A stretch of DNA of 41,558 nucleotides from Chlorobium chlorochromatii (lineage in GTDB: Bacteria; Bacteroidota; Chlorobiia; Chlorobiales; Chlorobiaceae): the NCBI GenBank assembly GCA_020721255.1, contig DYND01000012.1, positions 1-41,558 of the forward strand, read 5' to 3'. A program made the position numbers and the translations under genes. Below, piece by piece: positions 34,424 to 41,558 of the stretch. The notes below the pieces were generated by a model. That model did not search any database. It worked only from the letters and a program-made list of their open reading frames with translations, and was not told the origin of the DNA. Each line of letters begins with the position of its first letter. Position 1 is the first letter of the stretch.

Positions 34424-36964
34424 ATGCAACACAAGGAAGCCACAGCCCGCATCAAAATCAACAAGCTGCTCGAAGAGGCCGGTTGGCGATTTTTTGCAGA
34501 GGGGAAGCGCCCGGCAAACATCCGGCTTGAGGCAAAGGTTGCCATAACGACGCAGGATCTTGATACACTTGGCGAGAACTATGAAAAAGTAACCAAAGGG
34601 TTTATAGACTTTCTGCTCCTCAACGACAAAGGTTTCCCCTTTATTGTTCTCGAAGCAAAATCAGAGGCCAAAAATCCACTCGTTGGTAAAGAGCAGGCAA
34701 GAAAATATGCCCGCTCACAGAATTGTCGCTTTATCATTCTTTCAAACGGTAATCTCCATTACTTCTGGGATCTTGAACGGGGCAATCCCTATCTCATCAC
34801 AACATTTCCAACTCCAGACTCAGTTACAGGTTACCAGAAAGTAACCAGTAATCCTCAGGCTCTTGTGCATGAGCAGATTGGTGCTAACTATATTGCACTC
34901 ACCCAACGCCCGAACTATGCCTCCGAAGCAGGTTGGCAGAACGAAACAGAGCGCCTCAACTACATCAAGGCAAATAAACTCCGCTTTTTGCGTCCATATC
35001 AGTTGAATGCTATTGTAGCCTTGCAGCAAGCCGTCAAAGAAGGAAAGGAGCGTTTTCTATTTGAGATGGCGACCGGCACCGGCAAAACCCTTGTTGCTGC
35101 AGCATTGATAAAGCTCTTTCTCAAAACAGGCAACGCCCGACGAGTCCTCTTTCTTGTTGACCGCCTTGAACTCGAAGATCAGGCAAAAAAATCATTTTCA
35201 GCCGCACTTTCCAACGATTATCAAAGCGTTATCTACAAAGAGAATCGAGACGACTGGCGACGGGCTGAAATTGTAGTCACCACCGTGCAGTCACTGCTTT
35301 TCAACAACAAGTACCGGCGTCTCTTTTCGCCGACCGACTTCGATCTGGTCATTTCCGACGAAGCCCACCGTTCCATCGGCGGCAATGCACGCGCTGTGTT
35401 CGACTACTTCATCGGCTATAAACTTGGGCTGACTGCTACGCCACGCGACTACCTCAAACGCTTTGAGGGTACCAAAAGTGAAGCAAAAGATCCGCGCGAA
35501 ACCGAGCGTCGTCTCTTGCTCGACACCTACCGCACCTTCGGCTGCGAAAACAGTCAGCCAACCTACCGTTACTCACTGCTTGACGGCGTGAAGGATGGCT
35601 ACCTGATTAATCCGATTGTGGTTGATGCTCGCTCGGAGATTACCACGGCGTTGCTTTCGGAACGAGGATATACGGTGACGGTTAGCGAGGATAATGGCGA
35701 GAACAGCGATGAAGTATTCCGCCAGCGCCAATTTGAAAAACGTTTTTTCTCACAGCCAACCAATCAACTCTTCTGTAAGGTTTTTCTTGAAAATGCCCTG
35801 CGCGACCCAATCAGTGGAGAGATTGGCAAATCAATCATCTTTGCGGTCAGCCAGCACCATGCTTTGAAACTGACTGAAATTCTGAACCTGATGGCCGATC
35901 GTATGTTCCCGTGTAAATATCAGTCGAACTTTGCCGTACAGGTTACCTCACAAATTCCCGATGCACAGCAGCTCACCATCAACTTCACCAACAATAATCT
36001 TCTCGGTTCCGCCAACTTTCTTGACACCTATAAAACAAGCAAGGCACGTGTTTGTGTTACTGTTGCCATGATGACCACCGGCTACGACTGCCCGGATATT
36101 ATCAACATCGGTCTTTTCCGCCCCATTTTTTCGCCCACAGATTTTATCCAGATCAAAGGCCGAGGCACTCGTCAGCATGATTTCCGTGAGCAGCTTTTTG
36201 ATGAAACGCTGAAATCTGAGGTAACGAATCCGCTCAAGAAGGTATTCAAGCTCTTCGACTTTTTTGCCAACTGCGAATACTTTGAGGAAAAGTTCGATTA
36301 CGATGAGGTTATAAAGCTTCCCAAAGGAGGAAGTTCAGGCGAAGAAGGCGGTGGTGGCGGTGGCGCACATAACGGAGGAAACATCTACGAGCATAAGGGT
36401 GACGATCTCCTTGTAACCATCGAAGAGGCGACCATCGGGGTAGAGGGAATGAAAATTGATCGGATGTTTTTTGAGCGGTTTGAGGACGCTGTGCGTGAAA
36501 ACGATTTTATAGCCGCTTCTGTTGAGGCGGGGCAGTGGGATAAAGTTATTGATTACGTTAATCGCGAAGTGTTTGAGAAGCCTCACGATTATTACACGCT
36601 CGACAAACTGCGCAAAGCTGCCGCGGTTGACCGTCGCCTCACCCTGCGCGAAATTCTCGAAAAAATCTTTGGGCTTATACCCCGTTTTAAGTCAAAAGAT
36701 GAGTTGCTGGAGGAGGAGTTTGCCAAGTTCATCGCCGATTATAAGCCTGAAGAGGCCGGGGCTATTCCTGCAATGAAGCACTTTTTCAAAGCTTATGCCA
36801 CCAATGATCAGGTGCGCCACATCATCAACAGCCGCCACTACACCGAGCTTGCAACCAATCCGCTCTTCTCCACCCGCGACCTGAAAGCGGTTCCCGACAA
36901 ATACCGGGTCATTATTCCTGACTACATTAAAGACTACGTTTCACTCAACCAGTTTGCCGCATAA
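34424..36964 (+). CDS. hsdR: Type I restriction enzyme, R (nuclease/translocase) subunit
   Basis: HsdR is the ATP-driven translocase and nuclease of a type I restriction system. The 846-residue protein begins with a PD-(D/E)xK nuclease domain (Asp62, Glu77-Ala-Lys79 in IVLEAK). Superfamily 2 helicase motifs follow: Walker A ATGTGKT (216-222), DEAH (312-315), TATP (337-340) and RGTRQ. A Gly-rich linker near residues 634-651 leads to the C-terminal domain that binds the methylase. The start ATG 34424 gives the conserved MQHKEATARIKIN N-terminus. Its stop overlaps the next start (TAATG), coupling the two genes. Confidence 0.95.
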   Translation: MQHKEATARIKINKLLEEAGWRFFAEGKRPANIRLEAKVAITTQDLDTLGENYEKVTKGFIDFLLLNDKGFPFIVLEAKSEAKNPLVGKEQARKYARSQNCRFIILSNGNLHYFWDLERGNPYLITTFPTPDSVTGYQKVTSNPQALVHEQIGANYIALTQRPNYASEAGWQNETERLNYIKANKLRFLRPYQLNAIVALQQAVKEGKERFLFEMATGTGKTLVAAALIKLFLKTGNARRVLFLVDRLELEDQAKKSFSAALSNDYQSVIYKENRDDWRRAEIVVTTVQSLLFNNKYRRLFSPTDFDLVISDEAHRSIGGNARAVFDYFIGYKLGLTATPRDYLKRFEGTKSEAKDPRETERRLLLDTYRTFGCENSQPTYRYSLLDGVKDGYLINPIVVDARSEITTALLSERGYTVTVSEDNGENSDEVFRQRQFEKRFFSQPTNQLFCKVFLENALRDPISGEIGKSIIFAVSQHHALKLTEILNLMADRMFPCKYQSNFAVQVTSQIPDAQQLTINFTNNNLLGSANFLDTYKTSKARVCVTVAMMTTGYDCPDIINIGLFRPIFSPTDFIQIKGRGTRQHDFREQLFDETLKSEVTNPLKKVFKLFDFFANCEYFEEKFDYDEVIKLPKGGSSGEEGGGGGGAHNGGNIYEHKGDDLLVTIEEATIGVEGMKIDRMFFERFEDAVRENDFIAASVEAGQWDKVIDYVNREVFEKPHDYYTLDKLRKAAAVDRRLTLREILEKIFGLIPRFKSKDELLEEEFAKFIADYKPEEAGAIPAMKHFFKAYATNDQVRHIINSRHYTELATNPLFSTRDLKAVPDKYRVIIPDYIKDYVSLNQFAA

Positions 36965-39462
36965 TGCTCGACACCGCAACCAAACGCCGAATAGATACCG
37001 CCCGTGATATTCTTGTAGGAAAAGTACCCGACCCGAAATCGCAGGTTGAACAGATTACCATCGCCCTCATCTACAAGTTCATGGACGACATGGATGCCGA
37101 GAGCGAAGAGCTGGGAGGAAAGCGTGCTTTTTTTGCTGGAGAGTATGGCCGTTATGGCTGGGCAAAACTGATGCGCTCTGGGCTTGGAGGTCACGAAACG
37201 CTCAATCTCTACGGCGAAGCCATAGCGACAATGCCCGAAAACCCCGGCATCCCGCCACTTTTCCGCACCATTTTCAAGAACGCCTATCTGCCCTACCGCG
37301 ACCCCGAAACGCTCAAAAGCTTCCTGAAAATCATTGATGAGTTCGAGTACGACCACTCCGAGCGGCTTGGCGATGCTTTTGAATACCTGCTCTCCGTGCT
37401 TGGCTCCCAGGGTGATGCCGGGCAGTTCCGCACCCCTCGTCACATCATCGACTTCATGGTGCAGATCCTTGACCCCAAAAAAGAGGAGGTGATTCTCGAC
37501 CCTGCCTGCGGTACAGCCGGATTTCTCATCTCATCCTACAAGCACATTCTGCGCTCAAACACCGACGCTCACAGCAACAGCACCCTGACGCCCGACGAAA
37601 AGGGGCGACTTGCCCGCAACTTCAAAGGCTATGATATTTCGCCCGACATGGTGCGCCTCTCGCTGGTCAACCTCTACCTCCACGGCTTCGTTGATCCGCA
37701 CATTGAGGAGTACGACACCCTCACCTCCGAGGAGAAATGGAACGAGTTTGCCGATGTCATTCTTGCCAATCCACCCTTCATGTCGCCGAAAGGGGGTATC
37801 AAGCCGCATAAGCGCTTTTCGGTGCAGAGCAAGCGCAGCGAAGTGCTCTTTGTGGATTACATGGCCGAACACCTCACGCCCAACGGTCGGGCAGGGATTA
37901 TTGTGCCCGAAGGTATCATTTTCCAGAGCGGCACCTCGTACAAACAGTTGCGCAAAATGCTTGTCGAGAAGAGCCTCGTTGCCGTCATATCGCTGCCCGC
38001 AGGAGTCTTTCAGCCCTATTCCGGAGTCAAGACCTCCATCCTCATTCTCGACAAATCGCTGGCGCGGCGCAGTCACAGCATCGCCTTCTTCAAGGTAGAG
38101 AATGACGGCTTCGGCCTTGGAGCCCAACGGCGGGCAATTGAGAAGAACGACCTTTCAGCGGCGTTTGAGTTTCTGAAAGCGTGGTTTTCGTCGATTGGTT
38201 CTAGTAGGGAAGTGTTGCTGAGCCCGAGTGCGTTGATAGTGCCGAAGGAAAAGATTGCTGGGAATGGGGATTACAACTTGAGCGGGGAGCGGTATAGGGA
38301 GAATGTTGCCAGTATCTCTGCTTGGCCATTTGTTCCGGTTGATCAGGTATTCCGAAAATCAGAGCGAACAGTATTGCCTGAGTCGCTAAATGGTACAGTG
38401 ACTTACATCGGTCTTGAAAACATTGAGAAGAATACAGGTGAAATTACGGGAGATATTGTCGCAGAGAATCCTTCGGAAATCAAAAGTCTCAAGAACATAT
38501 TCAAGCCGAGCGACATTCTTTATGGCAAACTGCGGCCCAATTTGAATAAAGTGTGGCTGGCAGACCGAGAAGGAATCTGTTCAACAGATATTTTTGTCAT
38601 TGAGCCGTGTGAGAAAGGAGTTGAACCAGTCCTTTACGCATACTTGTTCAGGAGTGAACGATTCAATGATGCTGTAATGAAGCAACTCAAAGGAGCACAA
38701 CTTCCGAGAGTTGGATGGTCATCGTTTGCAGAGATCCAAATTCCCCTGCCACCTCTGGAAGTGCAGAAAGAGATTGTTGCAGAGATTGATGGCTACCAGA
38801 AAGTCATCGACGGTGCCCATGCTGTCCTTGACAACTACCGCCCTCATATTCCGATTCATCCCGATTGGCCGATGGTGTCACTTGCTGATGTTTCTGATTT
38901 TATTAGTGGATATGCTTTCAAAAGTACCGATATGACCACTATGCCTGTAGATGATTCTTACAGGGCAGTAGTCAAGATTGGAAATGTTGGACGAGATGGC
39001 CGACTTGACATGACGGATGCGCAGTTTCACTCATACACCAACGATCTTGCTCGCTTTGCATTGTGTGTTGGTGATATTGTCATGGCGATGACAGGAGCAA
39101 CAGTTGGTAAAGTCGCAGAGGTGAAAGAAACAGGTTTGCTTGTTAATCAACGGGTTGGTGTTGTGCGTGCAAAACCGAAAGTTCTTCAAAGTTTTGTTTT
39201 TCATTTACTTTGTAGTGCAGCGTTTTACAATTATTGTCAGCAAACAGCAGGAGGCGGAGCACAGGGAAACATCGCGCCTCGCGAAATCTTGGAATATCAA
39301 ATTCCCTTACCATCCCTTGAAATTCAGCAGACCATTGTCGCCGAAATCGAAGCCGAGCAGGCACTTGTCGCAGCAAATCGCGAATTGATCGAACGCTTTG
39401 AGAAGAAGATTCAGGCTGCCATCGCCCGAGTGTGGGGCGAGTCTTCTGGAGTGGAGGCTTAA
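36964..39462 (+). CDS. Fused type I methylase-specificity protein (HsdM-HsdS)
   Basis: This 832-residue protein joins two subunits that are normally separate. Residues 1-435 are an N6-adenine methylase: helical N-terminal domain, motif I ILDPACGTAGFL (177-188) and motif IV NPPF (269-272). From about 436 it is an HsdS-like specificity region with two target-recognition domains (about 436-600 and 633-780). Each is followed by a conserved helical repeat: IQIPLPPLEVQKEIVAEI (about 590) and YQIPLPSLEIQQTIVAEIEA (about 777). It recognises and methylates a bipartite DNA site and directs HsdR. Base composition becomes less G+C-rich after about 38,190, suggesting that the specificity half has been exchanged. 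Confidence 0.93.
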   Translation: MLDTATKRRIDTARDILVGKVPDPKSQVEQITIALIYKFMDDMDAESEELGGKRAFFAGEYGRYGWAKLMRSGLGGHETLNLYGEAIATMPENPGIPPLFRTIFKNAYLPYRDPETLKSFLKIIDEFEYDHSERLGDAFEYLLSVLGSQGDAGQFRTPRHIIDFMVQILDPKKEEVILDPACGTAGFLISSYKHILRSNTDAHSNSTLTPDEKGRLARNFKGYDISPDMVRLSLVNLYLHGFVDPHIEEYDTLTSEEKWNEFADVILANPPFMSPKGGIKPHKRFSVQSKRSEVLFVDYMAEHLTPNGRAGIIVPEGIIFQSGTSYKQLRKMLVEKSLVAVISLPAGVFQPYSGVKTSILILDKSLARRSHSIAFFKVENDGFGLGAQRRAIEKNDLSAAFEFLKAWFSSIGSSREVLLSPSALIVPKEKIAGNGDYNLSGERYRENVASISAWPFVPVDQVFRKSERTVLPESLNGTVTYIGLENIEKNTGEITGDIVAENPSEIKSLKNIFKPSDILYGKLRPNLNKVWLADREGICSTDIFVIEPCEKGVEPVLYAYLFRSERFNDAVMKQLKGAQLPRVGWSSFAEIQIPLPPLEVQKEIVAEIDGYQKVIDGAHAVLDNYRPHIPIHPDWPMVSLADVSDFISGYAFKSTDMTTMPVDDSYRAVVKIGNVGRDGRLDMTDAQFHSYTNDLARFALCVGDIVMAMTGATVGKVAEVKETGLLVNQRVGVVRAKPKVLQSFVFHLLCSAAFYNYCQQTAGGGAQGNIAPREILEYQIPLPSLEIQQTIVAEIEAEQALVAANRELIERFEKKIQAAIARVWGESSGVEA

Positions 39463-39464
39463 TC

Positions 39465-40193
39465 ATGGAAGAATCTATTGAACTGAGCAACTATTTGCCG
39501 CTTTCCTTTAAGACTCCGAAGGAGCAGGAATACATCGCTTTTTTGTGGGATGCGTTTGATAACAACTATATAAAGGGTAACTATCAGTTCGCTTTCCTCG
39601 CCTATCACATGATGACGATGAGCTTTGTCTATTTTAATATATGGCAGATTCGACAGGCAAGGCAGAGTGATTTTGAAAAAGCTCTTATTGGCTTTAGCAA
39701 GGATGTCGAGAAAAGTCTATTGGCGGCGACTTCACCATTTGTTTTCAGTACAGTAAACGAGCGCAGTATCTTGCGTCTGCTGAAGTTGATCAATTGTGAC
39801 AACAGCAAGATCGGTACCTATGCCAAGCTCGTTGATGATCGAAATGAAACCGCCCATTCCAACGGTAATATTTTCTTCAGTACTCAAGCGGCGCTCGACA
39901 AAAAAATAACCGAGATACTTCGAGTAGTTGATGAAATTCAGACTTACTCGAAACCGATCATTGAAGATACCTATCGGGAGTTTCTCCTTCAGAGCAACGA
40001 CCCAGAGGAACGCGAATATTCTGATACCATCGACCAAATTCGCGAGGTTTTAATCCACAAAAATTATTTGTCGCAAAAAGATATTGCTATTTGTATCGAT
40101 TTTGATCTTTCAGTTATTACCGACTGCCCAGAAATCGAGAGTATCCGCACGTTGCACGAAGCTTTTACACTGAAATATACAATGGAGGTTTAA
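39465..40193 (+). CDS. Candidate HEPN-domain ribonuclease associated with restriction genes
   Basis: I know no named family for this 242-residue protein. It is mostly helical with no membrane segment or signal peptide. The RNETAH motif (Arg126-Asn127 to His131), preceded by an acidic DD, fits the Rx4-6H catalytic motif of HEPN ribonucleases, in the usual RN-xxx-H form. HEPN proteins are common toxic effectors in antiviral systems. GGAGG lies seven bases upstream of ATG 39465, and the gene starts three bases after the hsdMS stop, so it is part of the restriction operon. The role as a back-up effector is inference from motif and position. Confidence 0.6.
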   Translation: MEESIELSNYLPLSFKTPKEQEYIAFLWDAFDNNYIKGNYQFAFLAYHMMTMSFVYFNIWQIRQARQSDFEKALIGFSKDVEKSLLAATSPFVFSTVNERSILRLLKLINCDNSKIGTYAKLVDDRNETAHSNGNIFFSTQAALDKKITEILRVVDEIQTYSKPIIEDTYREFLLQSNDPEEREYSDTIDQIREVLIHKNYLSQKDIAICIDFDLSVITDCPEIESIRTLHEAFTLKYTMEV

Positions 40194-40260
40194 GACAAAG
40201 CATCAGAACCCTTTTTTTATAAAGGAAATAAACCCTTTCACCGTGTAAGGAGAGTTGACA

Positions 40261-41016
40261 ATGAATTTGTGGCTGGACGGTAATTTTTGGGGTGCTTGGA
40301 TACGGAAAGTATTTATTCCTGAAATCGAATGGACACGGCGTGCGATTCTTGAGCATATGCTGCCGTCAATTCCTGATCCTGCTACTGAAGCTGATAAAAC
40401 ATCTGATGCGATATGGTATGGAAATACGGAACACTATTCAGATGAAGAGGATCCGTGTGCTCTTGCGGAATATGCGGAAAATCAGGGCTTTGAAGTGTAT
40501 GATCGGCTGAACGGTGTCCGACAGGCGGCAGCAAATATGTCTACCGTCATGCTTTGGCATCTTTTAGAACAGCAAATGTTGGTGTTTCATACGCGTCAAG
40601 TGTTAACCGTTCATGAAGAACAGGCGGCTCGTGAAAATACGAAGCTGCGAAAGAAGTTGTTCCAGTTGGAAGAGTTTCATGCTCGACTTGATGCTGGTGG
40701 TTGCTCTATGAAATCATTGTCTGCATGGTCAAAAGTTAATGAGCTTCGTCTTGTTGCAAACACCGTTAAGCATGGTTCAGGCCCATCGTCAGACGAACTT
40801 TTTACAATTCGTCCTGATCTATTGTACCCGAATTACGATAAACAAGACCAGAATTCTCGACCATTTTTACTCAGAAAACCGGCTGCCGGGGAAGATTTAT
40901 ACGTGACAGAACAAGATATCGCAGCGTATTTCGAAGCAGCAATATCCCTTTGGCAAGAGTTCAGTATCAAGATAGAGGAGCATTCGCAAAAGAAGGACCT
41001 CAGCCATTTCTCCTGA
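40261..41016 (+). CDS. Hypothetical protein with RLVANTVKH motif, restriction-island associated
   Basis: This 251-residue protein is not recognised. It is soluble, with an acidic region (about 40-70), a helical, charged middle (about 90-140, HEEQAARENTKLRKKLFQLEEF) and NELRLVANTVKHGSG at 160-174. Arg163, Asn167 and His171 in that segment recall the R...N...KH arrangement of some HEPN-like helical domains, but the spacing differs from the standard motif. AAGGAG precedes ATG 40261 by eight bases. It follows the candidate HEPN gene after 67 bp and could act with it. No function is assigned. Confidence 0.6.
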   Translation: MNLWLDGNFWGAWIRKVFIPEIEWTRRAILEHMLPSIPDPATEADKTSDAIWYGNTEHYSDEEDPCALAEYAENQGFEVYDRLNGVRQAAANMSTVMLWHLLEQQMLVFHTRQVLTVHEEQAARENTKLRKKLFQLEEFHARLDAGGCSMKSLSAWSKVNELRLVANTVKHGSGPSSDELFTIRPDLLYPNYDKQDQNSRPFLLRKPAAGEDLYVTEQDIAAYFEAAISLWQEFSIKIEEHSQKKDLSHFS

Positions 41017-41094
41017 TTCACAAAAGATTTGGTCTCCCTGCCGTTTCGGGAAATAATTGATCTTTTGACTTTTCTCTACATTTGATAATTTTAC

Positions 41095-41109
41095 ACGGAT
41101 ATTATCCGT
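41095..41109. promoter_or_regulatory. Perfect 15-bp palindrome, candidate operator
   Basis: The sequence ACGGATA-t-TATCCGT is a perfect 7+7 palindrome with one central base. It ends 16 bases before the ATG of the truncated ATPase. A TTGACT hexamer at 41065-41070 upstream could be part of a promoter, but no -10 element with standard spacing is convincing. Confidence 0.5.
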
Positions 41110-41125
41110 CGTATAAAACGGGAAC

Positions 41126-41347
41126 ATGAAAATACTTGCTCTCCATACCTTTGAAGCCGGAGTTCTTGGCTCACAGTTCTTTCATTTTAAAGACGATTGG
41201 AGCGGAACGATAGCGACCAATATTCTTTTCAGCGGCCCAAACGGCTGTGGTAAATCTTCTGTGTTGCGGGCGATGGCGGTGCTTTTGGGCAGTGGCTGCA
41301 TCGTCGCAAGACTCTACCAAAAGGAAATGCCGATCGTGAATGGCTAA
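41126..41347 (+). pseudogene. Truncated P-loop ATPase (SMC/RecF/OLD-like N-terminus)
   Basis: The 73-residue frame encodes only the start of an ABC/SMC-type ATPase: a beta-strand lead (MKILALHTFEAGVLGSQFF), then ILFSGPNGCGKSSVLRAMAV with a complete Walker A. It stops about 20 residues after the P-loop, where a full protein would continue for hundreds. The +2 frame continues open past the stop and reads DREWLKLITPHR, which could be the displaced continuation after a frameshift. The minus-strand nuclease fragment begins 85 bp later, so the rest is lost. Similar ATPases accompany HEPN and restriction genes in defence islands. Confidence 0.7.
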
Positions 41348-41432
41348 AACTCATCACGCCGCATCGGACAAAATATAGACAAACTCATCCCTGCGTGACC
41401 AATGCGAAATTGTTGACTTGTCTCAATACTAT

Positions 41433-41558
41433 TCAAGACGATTGCAGCGACGCCACAGGCACATCAGCTATGTTTGCTGCCTGTTCCGCACTAAACCCAC
41501 TTTCCATAAGATTGCGTGCAACCTCAATCCTGCCTTGTAATACGCCCTCCACAACTCC
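41433..41558 (-). CDS. C-terminal end of a probable Rpn-family (PD-(D/E)xK) nuclease
   Basis: The last 41 codons of a minus-strand gene enter from the right edge. The sequence VLQGRIEVARNLMESGFS, followed by AEQAANIADV and VASLQSS, matches the helical C-terminal tail of Rpn-type recombination-promoting nucleases, also called PDDEXK-family transposase-like proteins. The tail is typically GK/R-xEVAxNLLxxG followed by a short helix-turn-helix-like segment. The catalytic domain lies outside the window, so the call rests on this tail only. Confidence 0.6.
   Translation of the reverse strand, partial: GVVEGVLQGRIEVARNLMESGFSAEQAANIADVPVASLQSS

Noticed and set aside
37555..38127. 190-codon minus-strand frame, and a 162-codon plus-strand frame, inside the hsdMS gene
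   Set aside because: Both arise from the G+C-rich codon pattern of the methylase region, which is fixed by clear methylase motifs in the main frame.
41065..41091. Sigma-70-like promoter (TTGACT plus TAATTT) ahead of the ATPase fragment
   Set aside because: The spacer is only 15 bases and the -10 match is poor, so it is mentioned only as a possibility.
33201..41558. CRISPR array or cas genes in the defence-like region
   Set aside because: No regularly spaced repeats and no Cas motifs were seen. The only repeats are the panB-end pair and short dyads.

Overview
The window is a 41.6 kb piece of a Gram-negative bacterial chromosome. Base composition is moderate, with neither extreme A+T nor extreme G+C. 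LpxD, an OmpA-type lipoprotein and a TolC/HlyD/MacB-type exporter show that the cell has an outer membrane. The mix of housekeeping genes, a transketolase encoded as a separate N-terminal half, a type Ib aspartate aminotransferase and several unfamiliar small proteins fits a green sulfur bacterium (Chlorobiaceae, possibly Chlorobium chlorochromatii-like). That assignment is inference from gene content, not from a marker gene.

Positions 1-10,410 hold a secreted endonuclease/phosphatase-fold protein on the minus strand. A long, tightly spaced plus-strand run follows: an unknown protein, purC, a DedA protein, the transketolase N-terminal half, rsmD, coaD, a type Ib aspartate aminotransferase, a PlsC-like acyltransferase, a PSP1/RicT-like protein and metG. 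The run ends with an initiator tRNA-fMet and a strong intrinsic terminator. Positions 10,422-17,825 carry ion-transport and envelope genes: a ClC channel/antiporter with CBS domains, a NhaD/ArsB-type antiporter, an unknown protein, a NamZ-type muramidase, a STAS protein with an unusual acidic and AT-hook-like tail, and a second ClC protein with the signature of fluoride/proton antiporters.

Positions 17,851-31,474 are almost entirely minus strand. They contain an orphan oligopeptide-type permease, the prs-rplY pair, an NTF2-like protein, an OmpA lipoprotein, and a five-gene export operon read as tolC, hlyD-like adaptor, ABC ATPase, permease, permease. A ddl-TPR pair lies upstream of that operon. 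The plus-strand lpxD gene sits inside this block. Plus-strand lipM-like and panB genes close the core region.

The accessory region starts exactly at the 3' end of panB. A 103-bp segment covering the last 26 panB codons and 25 bp downstream is repeated 515 bp further on, and the two copies bracket an orphan BrnA antitoxin. Beyond the second copy lie an A+T-rich class III Fic protein, a type I restriction module (hsdR followed by a single gene fusing HsdM and HsdS), a candidate HEPN ribonuclease, a second unfamiliar protein with an RLVANTVKH motif, a broken P-loop ATPase preceded by a perfect 15-bp palindrome, and the C-terminal end of a probable Rpn-type nuclease. This is a defence-island-like region. 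The two genes directly after hsdMS are the best candidates for something undescribed.

There is no gene-free stretch longer than 300 bases. I saw no rRNA, CRISPR array or recognisable complete insertion sequence.
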